Shown in pieces: positions 1-9,047 of a DNA stretch of 20,200 bases. How positions within the stretch are numbered: the first letter of the stretch is position 1; each line of letters starts with the position of its first letter. Where the stretch lies: assembly GCA_964549595.1 (NCBI GenBank), contig CAZJWK010000044.1:1-20200 (forward strand), written 5' to 3'. The position numbers were made by a program, and so were the translations under genes. Below the pieces are notes generated by a model, which ran no database searches, was not told the DNA's origin, and was given only the letters and a program-made list of their open reading frames with translations. This stretch comes from CAZQQN01 sp964549595. GTDB lineage: Bacteria; Bacteroidota; Bacteroidia; CAILMK01; CAYYUA01.

Positions 1-779
1 TTTAAGTCACCGGTAACCTCATCCAGGTGGAAACCGAAAGGAAAAGGCAGGCCTGCATTACCCGGAAAACCTTTATATTTTAAAGGTTCCTTATAGCCAT
101 AGGGACTTTTATAGGAAAGGTAATCACCCGGTCCATTTCCTAAAGGCCTGGCAAAAGAGTAAGAGAGGGAGTCCAAAAGCGAACCTGTGGAATCCGTATC
201 ATCATCGGAGGCGCCTTGGTTGTAAATAAATTTCTGATCTTTACAGAGCATTCCGATGGGGGGTTCTTTAAAAGTAGGGGAGTTGTTACAAGGTGCTTTG
301 CAACGATTCATCCAGGATTCTACAAAAAATTGATCGTGGGCGAGCCCGGTAGTAATGGAATTACTACGGCAACACCCGGAATACCTAAACCCGACTTTAC
401 AACAATTGGTATTGCTTAAGTCTACAATGTATGTTACCTCATGCTTTTCAATGCCGTATTGGAAACTACACCCACTGCTCGAACACTGCGTACAACTTGA
501 CTCGCAAGTTGGGGTTACATCGGTAACCGTTTTGCTTCCCTTTTGAGTAGGATTTTTGGAAATGGATCCTCCGGATTTACATACCGTATTGAGACTAGGA
601 GTACCCAGGTTAATACCGGTACAATCCCGATAAACAGATACAGTAACTTCAAAACTGTCATTACCCAGACATTTCCAGGTAATATCAGACCCCATAATAT
701 GGGTTCCTTTTACCTGGCCAGAGAATCCGGCGATAAGGAAAATTAACGAGAACAGGGTTTTGTAGAAATGGTATTTCAT
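1..779 (-). CDS. Partial Cys-rich secreted protein, paralogue of the next gene (N-terminal part only)
   Basis: Reading the minus strand from an ATG at 779 gives an open frame of about 259 codons that runs off the window start, so only the N-terminus is present. It begins with a Sec signal peptide (about residues 1-25), directly followed by THIMGSDITWK. Then come VYRDCTGINLGTP, a CxxCxxxxC cluster, NCCKVGFRYSGCCR and WMNRCKAP. Each block has a counterpart at the same place in the protein encoded at 941-5254 (HVMGGDISWK, LYRDCNGLNMETP, NCCKIRFSYQNCCR, WFNRCKAP), so the two are tandem paralogues. Proteins opening with a GxHxxGGxI-like motif are common among large Bacteroidota surface proteins secreted by the type IX system. 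The missing C-terminus would probably carry a T9SS sorting domain, but that is inference. The function is unknown. It is downstream of its paralogue on the same strand, 161 bases away, with a possible promoter of its own at 823-830. Confidence 0.85.
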   Translation of the reverse strand, partial: MKYHFYKTLFSLIFLIAGFSGQVKGTHIMGSDITWKCLGNDSFEVTVSVYRDCTGINLGTPSLNTVCKSGGSISKNPTQKGSKTVTDVTPTCESSCTQCSSSGCSFQYGIEKHEVTYIVDLSNTNCCKVGFRYSGCCRSNSITTGLAHDQFFVESWMNRCKAPCNNSPTFKEPPIGMLCKDQKFIYNQGASDDDTDSTGSLLDSLSYSFARPLGNGPGDYLSYKSPYGYKEPLKYKGFPGNAGLPFPFGFHLDEVTGDL

Positions 780-822
780 AAAATTAATTTTTACTTTCTA
801 GTTGAACTACAAATTAAATCTT

Positions 823-830
823 CAAAAGTA
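823..830 (-). promoter_or_regulatory. Possible -7 box (TACTTTTG) for the partial gene at 1-779
   Basis: The minus strand reads TACTTTTG, an exact match to the Bacteroidota TAnnTTTG -7 element, 43 bases before the ATG at 779. No good -33 TTG lies at the usual distance, so this is tentative. The box overlaps one arm of the 11-bp inverted repeat at 824-834/924-934. Confidence 0.35.
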
Positions 831-934
831 ACCTTTTTGGTCATGGTTTATTAAAGCAACGAATTGCATTTGTAAATCTCAACAAATTTATTAAAATTTA
901 ATTTTTAAAATGGTCATTTTCTTAGGTTACTTTT
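824..934. repeat. 11-bp inverted repeat spanning the intergenic gap
   Basis: AAAAGTAACCT at 824-834 is the exact reverse complement of AGGTTACTTTT at 924-934. The arms sit near both ends of the 161-base gap between the two paralogues, with 89 bases between them. The loop is too long for a simple terminator. The left arm overlaps the candidate -7 box of the downstream gene. Confidence 0.5.
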
Positions 935-940
935 TTAAAA

Positions 941-3900
941 CTACCTGATTAAGTTTAAGCTGCCTGAATATTTGAAATAGTTGTTGTTCAATCCTTTTAC
1001 TTTCAATTTGTAGAAATAATTACCGACCGGGGCTTTGTTACTTTTGAATTTGCCGTCCCAACCATGGTCTTGAAGGGAATTAGATTGATATACCGTTTCG
1101 CCCCATCGATTAAAGATTTTAAAATGAAATGCTTTTATATACTTGGCTTTAATACGATATTGATCATTTTCTCCGTCCCCATTTGGACTGAAGGCATTCG
1201 GAATATAGACAACAGGTTGGGGAAACACCTGAATCAAATTAGTTTTTGTCATCGTATCCTTGCACCCATTTTGATTTATCACCTTAAGGCTTACATCATA
1301 AAAACCTGTATCTTTAAATTGGACTTGCGGAGATTTTTCGTTGGTGATAATAGATTCTCCTTTTTCATTGGTTAATGACCATTTGAAATCATAACCTTTG
1401 TCCTTGGTATTACTCAGGTTTTTTAGTTTGACCTTTTCAGCTTGGGACACTTTTCTTTTAGAAGGGGCAAAATCGGCTATGGGCTTATTTAATACTTTTA
1501 AATAATCGGGTTTAAAAACCGTATCTGAGCACCCTTTAAAAGTTGTTGCAATTAGTTTAGCATCATATTTCCTAGGCTTCCTTAGTTTGAGAACGGGCCT
1601 GGGACTTTGAAAATTTTTCTTACCAATGGTCCAATTATAGTCTTTAATATCCACATCTTCTAAATTTTTTAAGTCTGTTTGAAGCCAAAATTTCTTTGGG
1701 GGACAGCCTTCTTTTGAGTTCATAGCTGTATTGAAATCTAGGTTAGGCAACCTGTTTATAGTAATGGAAAGGGAATCCATTTTGGAAGGACAAACTCCTT
1801 GGTTTTTAGTCTTTGCTACCACTTTAAAAACTCCTTTTTGTTTTTCTTTTTCTGAGGGAAAATAGTAGCCTTTTAAGCCCTTTTGGTTATAGGAACTAAT
1901 CTCAAACCTTTTATTTTGATTGCTGCTTTCAGGATATGAAGAGATTTCAACAGAGTCTGAATTCTTGTATTTCACATTAAAAGGAAATTGATTATGATTT
2001 TCACAAAACGTTTTTTGATTACTCCAAATTTTTACATCCGGGCTTTTTTGTATTTTAATGCTTAAGGTTTTTTTAGCCTTACAACCGCTTTGAGGGTCCT
2101 CGTAAAGGTAACTTAGCTTGTGACTCCCTGCGCCGGCTTTACCCGGATAAAAAGTGTTTTGATTTAAAATAGCGTTCCCTTTCCATTTACCATGAGCGGG
2201 TTGGGCTTTTAGCTTAAAGGGTTCCTTAGTGGAACATAATTCCTTTTTATTTGGCTGAACGAAGGTTATTTGAGGTTTTTCTCTTAGTTGTAAAAGGGTA
2301 CTATCGGTAAAATCACAACCCGCTTTTGGTTTAAAGTAGGCTTTAAATTTTCCAGTTAGCCCGTTTTCTTTTTTAACAATTTTTCCTTTTCTGACTTTTA
2401 AATCCGGTTGTGGAATTTTCCAAAAACCGTTTGCCGGTAACTTTGAAATTTGGGATAATAAAGAGTCATTTGGACAAATATTTACTTTTCTCGGAATTTT
2501 CAGGCTTTTTCTTTTTACAACATTGATATTTAATGTATCCCGGTTTGAGCAAGAGTTCAAAGGGGTTGGCTCAATTTTATAAATTAATTGGTTTTTCCCT
2601 GAATCCACAGCATTGGCCGTAGCGTCAAAATACCAATCATTTCCTTTTTGGGTTATGCCTGGCCCTTTCCATGCTCCTTTGGGTAAACTTGGATGCCCCT
2701 TAATTCTTAAGGTTTTTTGGCCGGGACAAAGAGAAGTATCCGGCCCTGCATCAATTTTAGGCGGTTTTTGTATAAAAAGTGTAGTGGTTTTTTGGGTTTT
2801 ACAATGGGTTTGGGAGTCGATAAAGTGGTAAGTGATGGCATGATTCCCGGGTTTTAAATTTTTTGGCTGTAACTTGTTATTGTTAACGCCTTTACTGTTT
2901 TTAGTAGTCCATCTTCCTCCTTTGGGTTCAGCAAATGGCTCAAGGTTAAAAGGCTTTGCATTGGCGCAAACTTTTGGTAATGAATCAAAAAGAATTACGG
3001 GCTTTTTCTTTAAACGCTTAGTAAAGTTTTTCGTTACCTGGCATTGATCGTGATGGCCGATTTTTGGATTCCAAGAGGATTTAAGTATGTAGTTTATGGT
3101 ATCTTCAGGGTTTATTGCAATGGAAGTCCCTGTAAAACTTTTACCATTTATTTTATTTTTCCATTGATGTGAAGTTTCCCAATGCTTTGGCTTCGATGAA
3201 GCCAATTTAGCTTTCAACACACCGGAATCCTTTTCACAAATGGTTTTAGGGTTAGATTCTATGGAAATTTCCGGAAGCTTTTTCACTGACAAGGTGTCAC
3301 TCCCGTAACAACCAAAGTTATTTTCAACCCTTAAGGCATACTTACCCTCTTCCTGGATTTTTAAGGTGGGCTTTGACCCTAATTTTTTTTGATCGGGCAA
3401 ATGGCGCCAATCATATTTCTTGATTTTAGACTTTGATGAAACAAGGACTTTTGGTGTATTAACGGAAGGAGATGGTTGGTCAACCGTTTTTAAATTGAGG
3501 TCTAAGGTATCTCCCGGGCAAAAGTATTCAGAGTCCCCTAACTGAACGTTAGGCTTAGCCTTAATGTCAATCCTAACTGTATCTGTGAAAGCACATTGGG
3601 TATCTTTCACAGTTAAGTGAATTAAAGTGTCTTGCTTTAGCTTTGTAAATTGTCTTTCCTTGTTTCCGGTGATACCATCTTGCCAAATGTATTTAACTTC
3701 TCCCCGGGCATTTTGAGCCATTCCACCAAGAGAAATGGAACTGTTGTAACATAAGGTGGTATCGCTTCCTATATCTACTTTTAAGGAATTGGGTGCTTTT
3801 AAAGTGTCCTTTAACACATTCTTACAGTGATTGGATTCCAATCTTAATCGGAGGGGTAATGACCCGGAAAATTCAAGCCGTTGGTAAAATTGCTGAAAAT

Positions 3901-5254
3901 TGCTCCGGGTTTGGTTATTCATTTGCCAATTAAACTTAAGGTTATTGGCGTTAAATCCCTTGGGGAGGGCTTTAAAGCGGTAAAGATTGCAGGAGATTGA
4001 TTCTTTTTTAATGGCTGCATTGGGTTGATCCTTTAGTTTTAGGTTAAAAGCTTTCATTGCCCTGCCATTAACGGGACAGTGGTCATCTTTGGCTACCAGG
4101 TAAAATTGAAAATTTTCCCTGGTTTCATTTTTTGGTGTAACCCATTTAAAATTCAACTTTTTCCGGGTTTTGGAAAGGGGTTTAGCCTGGTAAGTTAATT
4201 GCCCCGGAACATTGTTTTTTTTCAGGGTTAGATGAATAGAATCACCGACATTTTTATCCTCTACACAAGTACTAAATTTAAGGGTATCACCTTCGCAACC
4301 TTTAAGAGTGTGGTTATTTTTACAATTAATCCCTGCAATGGAAGGAGCTTGATTTTTGGGGCAATTGATGACTGAGAATTGCATATCTCTTCTGACATGA
4401 CTCACTTGTGAGCCGTTTTTATAACCATTGGCTTCAAAAGCCATTACAGATGTTTGTGCTTTGGTCGGAGTGAATTTTATATTACCTGTTTTATCGTTTA
4501 CATGGAATCCTGCCGGGAAACTTACATTTTTTCTGGGAAATCCTTCAAATTTAAAGGGAAGGTCGTATTGATAGGGTTGGTTAAAATTGACAGGATTGCC
4601 GGGTCTTTGTAGAGGTTTGGTTAAATTCAGGGATAAGGAATCCGGTTGATAATTGTTATCACCACTTTTATTGCTTGGGGAAGTGACTCCCTGGTTAAAA
4701 ACAAATGGCTGCCCGGTACATAAAATTCCAAGGGGATTATTTTTGAATTTTGGAGATTGATGTTTTGGAGCCTTACAACGATTAAACCAGCCTTTCAAAT
4801 AAAATTCTTGCCTTGCGGGGCCAGTTGATATTTGCTGGTTTCTACAGCAGTTTTGGTATGAAAACCGGATTTTACAGCAGTTAATTTTTGAAAGGTCTAC
4901 CAGGTAGGTCGCCTGAATTTTTTGTATACCAAATTTAAATGTGTTACTCCGGTTACAATTACTTTTACAGGCGGAGCACATTTTAGGGCATAGTGGGGTA
5001 ACATCCTCTTTTGACTTATTCAACAGGGTTTTGGGGGCATTTAATTGAGTATTGTTGGCCATACAATGGGTTTTAAAATTTGGAGTTTCCATATTTAGCC
5101 CATTGCAATCCCGGTATAAGGTGACCTTAACCTGGAAAGTATCCTCATTCATGGCTTTCCAGGAAATATCCCCACCCATAACGTGTGAGCCTTCGACCCG
5201 ATTACCAAAAACTATTAAGAAAAGGAGCAACGATATTAGTGTAGCGTTCTTCAT
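941..5254 (-). CDS. Large Cys-rich secreted protein with PKD-like region and T9SS type B (CHU_C, gliding-associated) C-terminal domain
   Basis: A complete 1437-residue protein. Residues 1-22 form a signal peptide, followed by HVMGGDISW (24-32) and a Cys-rich N-terminal region. The middle consists of Lys/Pro/Asn-rich Ig-like or PKD-like repeats, many with a Cys pair and motifs such as LCPG and NICPND. A PKD-like domain lies at about 1255-1343. The last roughly 94 residues (IPNAFSPNGDGENDQY, IFNRWGETVYQS, GWDGKF, APVGNYFYKL) are a clear gliding-motility-associated C-terminal/T9SS type B sorting domain. The protein should therefore cross the outer membrane by type IX secretion and end up on the surface or outside, perhaps as an adhesin; the ligand is unknown. 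The ATG at 5254 is preceded by AAGGAG with only a 3-base spacer, a real Shine-Dalgarno sequence in a group that rarely uses them. It is the upstream member of a tandem paralogous pair. Confidence 0.93.
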   Translation of the reverse strand: MKNATLISLLLFLIVFGNRVEGSHVMGGDISWKAMNEDTFQVKVTLYRDCNGLNMETPNFKTHCMANNTQLNAPKTLLNKSKEDVTPLCPKMCSACKSNCNRSNTFKFGIQKIQATYLVDLSKINCCKIRFSYQNCCRNQQISTGPARQEFYLKGWFNRCKAPKHQSPKFKNNPLGILCTGQPFVFNQGVTSPSNKSGDNNYQPDSLSLNLTKPLQRPGNPVNFNQPYQYDLPFKFEGFPRKNVSFPAGFHVNDKTGNIKFTPTKAQTSVMAFEANGYKNGSQVSHVRRDMQFSVINCPKNQAPSIAGINCKNNHTLKGCEGDTLKFSTCVEDKNVGDSIHLTLKKNNVPGQLTYQAKPLSKTRKKLNFKWVTPKNETRENFQFYLVAKDDHCPVNGRAMKAFNLKLKDQPNAAIKKESISCNLYRFKALPKGFNANNLKFNWQMNNQTRSNFQQFYQRLEFSGSLPLRLRLESNHCKNVLKDTLKAPNSLKVDIGSDTTLCYNSSISLGGMAQNARGEVKYIWQDGITGNKERQFTKLKQDTLIHLTVKDTQCAFTDTVRIDIKAKPNVQLGDSEYFCPGDTLDLNLKTVDQPSPSVNTPKVLVSSKSKIKKYDWRHLPDQKKLGSKPTLKIQEEGKYALRVENNFGCYGSDTLSVKKLPEISIESNPKTICEKDSGVLKAKLASSKPKHWETSHQWKNKINGKSFTGTSIAINPEDTINYILKSSWNPKIGHHDQCQVTKNFTKRLKKKPVILFDSLPKVCANAKPFNLEPFAEPKGGRWTTKNSKGVNNNKLQPKNLKPGNHAITYHFIDSQTHCKTQKTTTLFIQKPPKIDAGPDTSLCPGQKTLRIKGHPSLPKGAWKGPGITQKGNDWYFDATANAVDSGKNQLIYKIEPTPLNSCSNRDTLNINVVKRKSLKIPRKVNICPNDSLLSQISKLPANGFWKIPQPDLKVRKGKIVKKENGLTGKFKAYFKPKAGCDFTDSTLLQLREKPQITFVQPNKKELCSTKEPFKLKAQPAHGKWKGNAILNQNTFYPGKAGAGSHKLSYLYEDPQSGCKAKKTLSIKIQKSPDVKIWSNQKTFCENHNQFPFNVKYKNSDSVEISSYPESSNQNKRFEISSYNQKGLKGYYFPSEKEKQKGVFKVVAKTKNQGVCPSKMDSLSITINRLPNLDFNTAMNSKEGCPPKKFWLQTDLKNLEDVDIKDYNWTIGKKNFQSPRPVLKLRKPRKYDAKLIATTFKGCSDTVFKPDYLKVLNKPIADFAPSKRKVSQAEKVKLKNLSNTKDKGYDFKWSLTNEKGESIITNEKSPQVQFKDTGFYDVSLKVINQNGCKDTMTKTNLIQVFPQPVVYIPNAFSPNGDGENDQYRIKAKYIKAFHFKIFNRWGETVYQSNSLQDHGWDGKFKSNKAPVGNYFYKLKVKGLNNNYFKYSGSLNLIR

Positions 5255-5368
5255 ACGCTCCTTCTAAATTTTAAAATTTGCGACCAAATTAATGAAAATT
5301 AAAAGAACAATAATAAGAGCCTTTAAAACCGGCTTCAAAAAGTGTTAACAAAAATAGAAATACTATAA

Positions 5369-5400
5369 TTTCAGACATAAGTTTTTATGTGATACCTTTG
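5369..5400 (+). promoter_or_regulatory. Bacteroidota-type promoter of the helicase gene
   Basis: TACCTTTG at 5393-5400 matches the TAnnTTTG -7 consensus. TTTC at 5369-5372, 20 bases upstream, is a plausible variant of the -33 TTTG. A 6-bp stem (ACATAA 5375-5380, TTATGT 5385-5390) fills the spacer and could be an operator or chance. Expected initiation a few bases after 5400 gives a leader of about 20 bases to the ATG at 5429. Confidence 0.6.
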
Positions 5401-5428
5401 ACAATGAATTTGAATGCTTTTATTCTAT

Positions 5429-6802
5429 ATGGATAATCTCCCTCAAAACCTTGACCGCCAAAACTTAGAATTTTCTTATGCATACGATTTGATTCAAAAA
5501 ACGCGTGAATCCTTATTTCTAACCGGAAAAGCAGGTACGGGAAAAAGCACATTTTTGAAACTTATTAGTCATGAAACACCTAAAAATCACGTCATATTAG
5601 CTCCTACCGGAATTGCTGCTATTAATGTAAAGGGGGAGACGATTCATTCTTTTTTTCAGTTGCCTTTGGGTCCTATTCTCCCGGATGACAACCGTTTAGA
5701 ACATTCCAAATTCAGGAAAGCTAAAATTAAATTAATCAAAAAGCTGGATTTAATTATCATTGATGAGATTTCGATGGTAAGGGCAGATATCATAGATGCC
5801 ATCGATAAAGTTTTAAGACGCATTACGAAGCAAAAAAACCGGCCCTTTGGCGGGAAACAATTATTATTTGTAGGAGATTTATTTCAATTAGAGCCGGTCG
5901 TGACCGGGGAAACCTGGGAAATCTTGGATCAATTTTATGACACGCCCTATTTTTTCGGTGCCAGGGTATTCAAAGCGCTTAATCTGGTGAATATCGAATT
6001 GCAAAAGGTTTATCGCCAAACTGATGAAAAATTTATTCATTTACTCAATGGCTTAAGAAACGGAGCTGTGGAGGGCAAGTATTTAAAAATGTTAAATCAG
6101 CGGGTTGATCCCTGGTTTGATCCGGACCCGGAATCTTTTTACATAACCCTAACGACTACCCGGAACATTGCAGACCAGATTAATAAGAAAAACCTGCATA
6201 AATTAAACGGAGAGGCTAAAACCTTTACGGGAGAAATTCTGGATAATTTTCCTACCAAAAACTTGCCCACGGATTATAACCTACACTTAAAAAAAGGTGC
6301 ACAGGTGATGTTCATTAGGAATGACCAGGAAGGGAGTGGTGAAAATGAAGAAAATAGTGATAGAAGATGGGTGAACGGTACCATCGGGAAAGTTGAAGAT
6401 TTTCAGGAAGAGGGAATAATGGTAAAATTGCCGGATGATACGGTTCATTGTGTTAAAAAGACTGAATGGGAGAGCATTAAGTACGAATTCGATGAAGAAA
6501 AGAACCAGGTTGTAGAGCGGGTTCAGGGTACTTTTCGGCAATTTCCATTGAAATTAGCCTGGGCTGTTACGATACACAAAAGTCAGGGGCTTACTTTTGA
6601 TCAATGTATTATTGATCTGGGCAGAGGAGCCTTTGCAGCCGGTCAGCTTTATGTAGCCCTAAGTCGTTGCCGAACACTTAAAGGGCTTATTCTTCGATCT
6701 GAAATAGCGCATAAGGATGCCATAGTGCGAAAAGAAGTGCTGGATTTTTATGAAACCATGAATGATGAAACATTAATCAAAAAATTACTAAGCCAAACAT
6801 AA
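5429..6802 (+). CDS. Pif1/RecD2-like superfamily 1B DNA helicase (AAA-type ATPase)
   Basis: This is a compact ATP-dependent 5'-to-3' type DNA helicase, judged by family. Numbering from the ATG at 5429, the protein has 457 residues. It shows Walker A GKAGTGKST (33-41), the APTGIAA motif Ia region, Walker B IIIDEISM with D112/E113, motif III GDLFQLEPV (about 149-157), a YRQTD motif IV region, and the C-terminal TIHKSQGLTF (381-390) with VALSRC (409-414), the usual motif V/VI pair of Pif1-like enzymes. An in-frame ATG at 5414 would add five residues, but it lies only about 14 bases after the -7 box, so 5429 is preferred. No extra accessory domain is visible. The likely role is replication-fork or structured-DNA processing in the cytoplasm; the exact substrate is unknown. 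It stands alone: the gene to its left is divergent, and the next has its own promoter. Confidence 0.92.
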   Translation: MDNLPQNLDRQNLEFSYAYDLIQKTRESLFLTGKAGTGKSTFLKLISHETPKNHVILAPTGIAAINVKGETIHSFFQLPLGPILPDDNRLEHSKFRKAKIKLIKKLDLIIIDEISMVRADIIDAIDKVLRRITKQKNRPFGGKQLLFVGDLFQLEPVVTGETWEILDQFYDTPYFFGARVFKALNLVNIELQKVYRQTDEKFIHLLNGLRNGAVEGKYLKMLNQRVDPWFDPDPESFYITLTTTRNIADQINKKNLHKLNGEAKTFTGEILDNFPTKNLPTDYNLHLKKGAQVMFIRNDQEGSGENEENSDRRWVNGTIGKVEDFQEEGIMVKLPDDTVHCVKKTEWESIKYEFDEEKNQVVERVQGTFRQFPLKLAWAVTIHKSQGLTFDQCIIDLGRGAFAAGQLYVALSRCRTLKGLILRSEIAHKDAIVRKEVLDFYETMNDETLIKKLLSQT

Positions 6803-6846
6803 CTGCTCTCAGCATACAGCTTAAAATTCTTTATGACTTCTATTAT

Positions 6847-6877
6847 TTTCAAGTAGCCGAAAGTCTCCTTAGTTTTG
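6847..6877 (+). promoter_or_regulatory. Bacteroidota-type promoter of the SDR-epimerase pair
   Basis: TAGTTTTG at 6870-6877 matches TAnnTTTG, with TTTC at 6847-6850 19 bases upstream in the -33 position. The ATG at 6893 follows after 15 bases, giving a very short leader without a Shine-Dalgarno sequence. Confidence 0.6.
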
Positions 6878-6892
6878 CAAAAAAATCACTGA

Positions 6893-7678
6893 ATGCCTTA
6901 CACCCTGATTACCGGTGCCAGTAAGGGTATCGGCTATTATATGGTAAAGGAGTGTGCCCGTTTAAATCATAACCTTTTACTCGTGGCACTTTCCGGGGAT
7001 GGACTTGAAGAAACAGCAAAGGAAATTAAGGAAAATTATCCCGTTGACGTACTTTTTTATAGTCTGGATATTACTGACCTGGAGGCCCTGAGGCCATTTT
7101 ATGATTGGTGCACAGAAAACAATATTCAGGTGAATGTCTTAATAAACAATGCCGGGATGGGCATGCAGGGTTATTTTGAAGAAATTTCTCTGGCGGAGAA
7201 CCTTAAAATGATAAACCTTAACAATCAGGGTTTGATAGCGCTTACTCACATGTTTATCCCGCAAATAAAACAATTCCAAAAAGGATACATTCTCAATGTA
7301 GGAAGCTTTGCTTCATTCCTTAAATTTCCTTATAAAGCGGTTTATTCGGGTACCAAAAATTTTGTGCTGGCGTTTTCTAATGCCTTGAATCATGAATTGA
7401 AAAAAGACAATATTTCGGTGAGTTGTTTGTGTCCAGGCCCTACCATAACCAATTCACTTGTGGAAGCAAGAACTACTGAACAGGGTTTTAAAGCCAAAAT
7501 TATGACCTTAACCGCTTCAAAAGTAGCCGAAAAAGGTATTAAGGGAATGTTAAAAGGAAAGCCGACCATTGTACCGGGTGCCATGAACAAGCTCCTCACT
7601 TTTCTGGTCAAACATTTACCTTCCTCTTTTTCGACCAAAAGGGTAGGGAAAATGTTTGCCAATTCTCAATACAAATGA
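6893..7678 (+). CDS. Classical short-chain dehydrogenase/reductase (SDR)
   Basis: An NAD(P)-dependent oxidoreductase of 261 residues, the normal length for a classical SDR. The Rossmann cofactor motif TGASKGIG is at residues 7-14 and the structural NNAG at 85-88. The catalytic triad is complete: S138 in NVGS, Y151 and K155 in YSGTK, with the usual 13-residue Ser-Tyr spacing. N109 or N110 in the NLNN stretch may be the fourth catalytic residue. The C-terminal part (LCPGPTITNS) is the usual lid segment. The substrate cannot be read from the sequence. Its stop overlaps the start of the next gene in ATGA (7675-7678), so the two are almost certainly one translationally coupled operon and may act on related substrates. 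Confidence 0.92.
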   Translation: MPYTLITGASKGIGYYMVKECARLNHNLLLVALSGDGLEETAKEIKENYPVDVLFYSLDITDLEALRPFYDWCTENNIQVNVLINNAGMGMQGYFEEISLAENLKMINLNNQGLIALTHMFIPQIKQFQKGYILNVGSFASFLKFPYKAVYSGTKNFVLAFSNALNHELKKDNISVSCLCPGPTITNSLVEARTTEQGFKAKIMTLTASKVAEKGIKGMLKGKPTIVPGAMNKLLTFLVKHLPSSFSTKRVGKMFANSQYK

Positions 7679-8697
7679 AAAACAATTCAATGAGTGAAAA
7701 TTTTTTTATAACAGGAACGACTGGTTTTATAGGCTTTGAGTTGATTAAAAGGTTAGTTCAGGAGGGCCATCAAGTTCATGCCTTGTACCGATCCGAGGAA
7801 AAGATTAAAACGTTACCGGATTTTCCCGGCAAAGCGCAAGTTCATTTTTACAAAGGCACATTGGATGATCCGGAGGTCCTAAAAAAAGCCATGGAGGGAT
7901 GCCACGGCGTTTTTCATATTGCTGCACTTGCGAGGGCATGGTCGGAAAGCACAAATGACTTTTACAAAATCAATGTGGAAGGAACCCGGAATATTTTAGA
8001 GGCTGCCAAATTTGCCGGCGTGAATAGGGTTGTATTTACTTCAACAGGGGGAACACTTGCTTCCGGTGATATTCAGGATCCTTCCAATGAAGACACACCT
8101 CGAAAAAAAGGTTTTTTTAACCTGTATGAGAAAACCAAGTATGAGGCTGAGGAATTGGTTAGCGCTTATAACGGAGGAGATTTGGAAACCGTGATTGTCA
8201 ACCCGACCAGGGTTTATGGGCCCGGACACCTCACCATAAGTAACGCGGCTACAAAGCTTATTGAATTTTACATTAAGGGAAAATGGCGATTAATGCTGGG
8301 AAAGGGCCATTCTGTCGGTAATTTTACTTATGTTAAGGACGTAGTGGAGGGGCATATCAAAGCAATGCATTATGGGAAAGCTGGGGAACAGTATATTTTG
8401 GGTGGAGAAAATTTGAGCTTAATGGGTTATTTTCAAAAAATAGCCGAACAGTCAGGGAAAAATTACAAAATGTACAAAATCCCTATGACCCTGGCTTTGC
8501 TTTTTGGTAAGTTGCAAAAGTTGAAAGCCGATATTTTGAAAAAACCGCCTCTCATTACCCCGGAATGGGTAAGAAAATACTACTACAATTGGGCTTATTC
8601 TTCCGAAAAAGCCAAAAAAGCAATTGGTTACGAGATTACCCCTGCTGATCAAGCTATAAAAGAAACCATTGATTGGATTAACCAAAAAGGGGATTAA
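7675..8697 (+). CDS. NAD(P)-dependent epimerase/dehydratase family protein (extended SDR, dihydroflavonol-reductase-like)
   Basis: A 340-residue extended SDR. The cofactor motif TGTTGFIG (14-21) is followed by HIAALARAW at about 81-89. Ser/Thr of FTSTGG (S123/T124) and the YEKTK pair (Y151, K155) supply the active site, and NPTRVYGPG is the usual substrate-domain turn. The overall layout resembles dihydroflavonol-4-reductase and 3-beta-HSD-like enzymes, which reduce or oxidise hydroxyl/keto groups on lipid, sterol-like or sugar substrates; the real substrate is unknown. The ATG at 7675 overlaps the stop of the preceding SDR. A second in-frame ATG at 7690 (MSENFFITG) fits the family's N-terminus equally well. 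No clear terminator follows the stop. Confidence 0.92.
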   Translation: MKNNSMSENFFITGTTGFIGFELIKRLVQEGHQVHALYRSEEKIKTLPDFPGKAQVHFYKGTLDDPEVLKKAMEGCHGVFHIAALARAWSESTNDFYKINVEGTRNILEAAKFAGVNRVVFTSTGGTLASGDIQDPSNEDTPRKKGFFNLYEKTKYEAEELVSAYNGGDLETVIVNPTRVYGPGHLTISNAATKLIEFYIKGKWRLMLGKGHSVGNFTYVKDVVEGHIKAMHYGKAGEQYILGGENLSLMGYFQKIAEQSGKNYKMYKIPMTLALLFGKLQKLKADILKKPPLITPEWVRKYYYNWAYSSEKAKKAIGYEITPADQAIKETIDWINQKGD

Positions 8698-9047
8698 AAA
8701 ACTGCTTGGTTTGATTCTTTAAATTACTGGAACGGTGGCTTTTTCATTAGGTCTGGGGTTATATTTTTCTATGGCTTAACTAAAAATCCAGCCAGATTTC
8801 CTGTATTGCTAAGTTCGTTTTACAGAACAAAACCGAATTATAATTTCCGGCTTAGGCGAAAAATAATACGTTGTCCTAAGCAAAGAGGTGAATAAACTAA
8901 ACCTTAAGGTGTCAGAGGTAAAATCAGAACTCCTGACCTGTTCTAAAAGGAATTGTCCCCCTATCGGTATTCAAAGCCTCTAAATCCGCCCCGTTCATCT
9001 ATAATAAGAAGGCTTTCTAAAAATTCCTTTTGATCCCTGTTTTCAAT

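Noticed and set aside
5375..5390. ACATAA/TTATGT stem in the helicase promoter spacer as an operator
   Set aside because: Only six base pairs of AT-rich sequence; no regulator gene nearby and no second copy, so it is mentioned only within the promoter entry.
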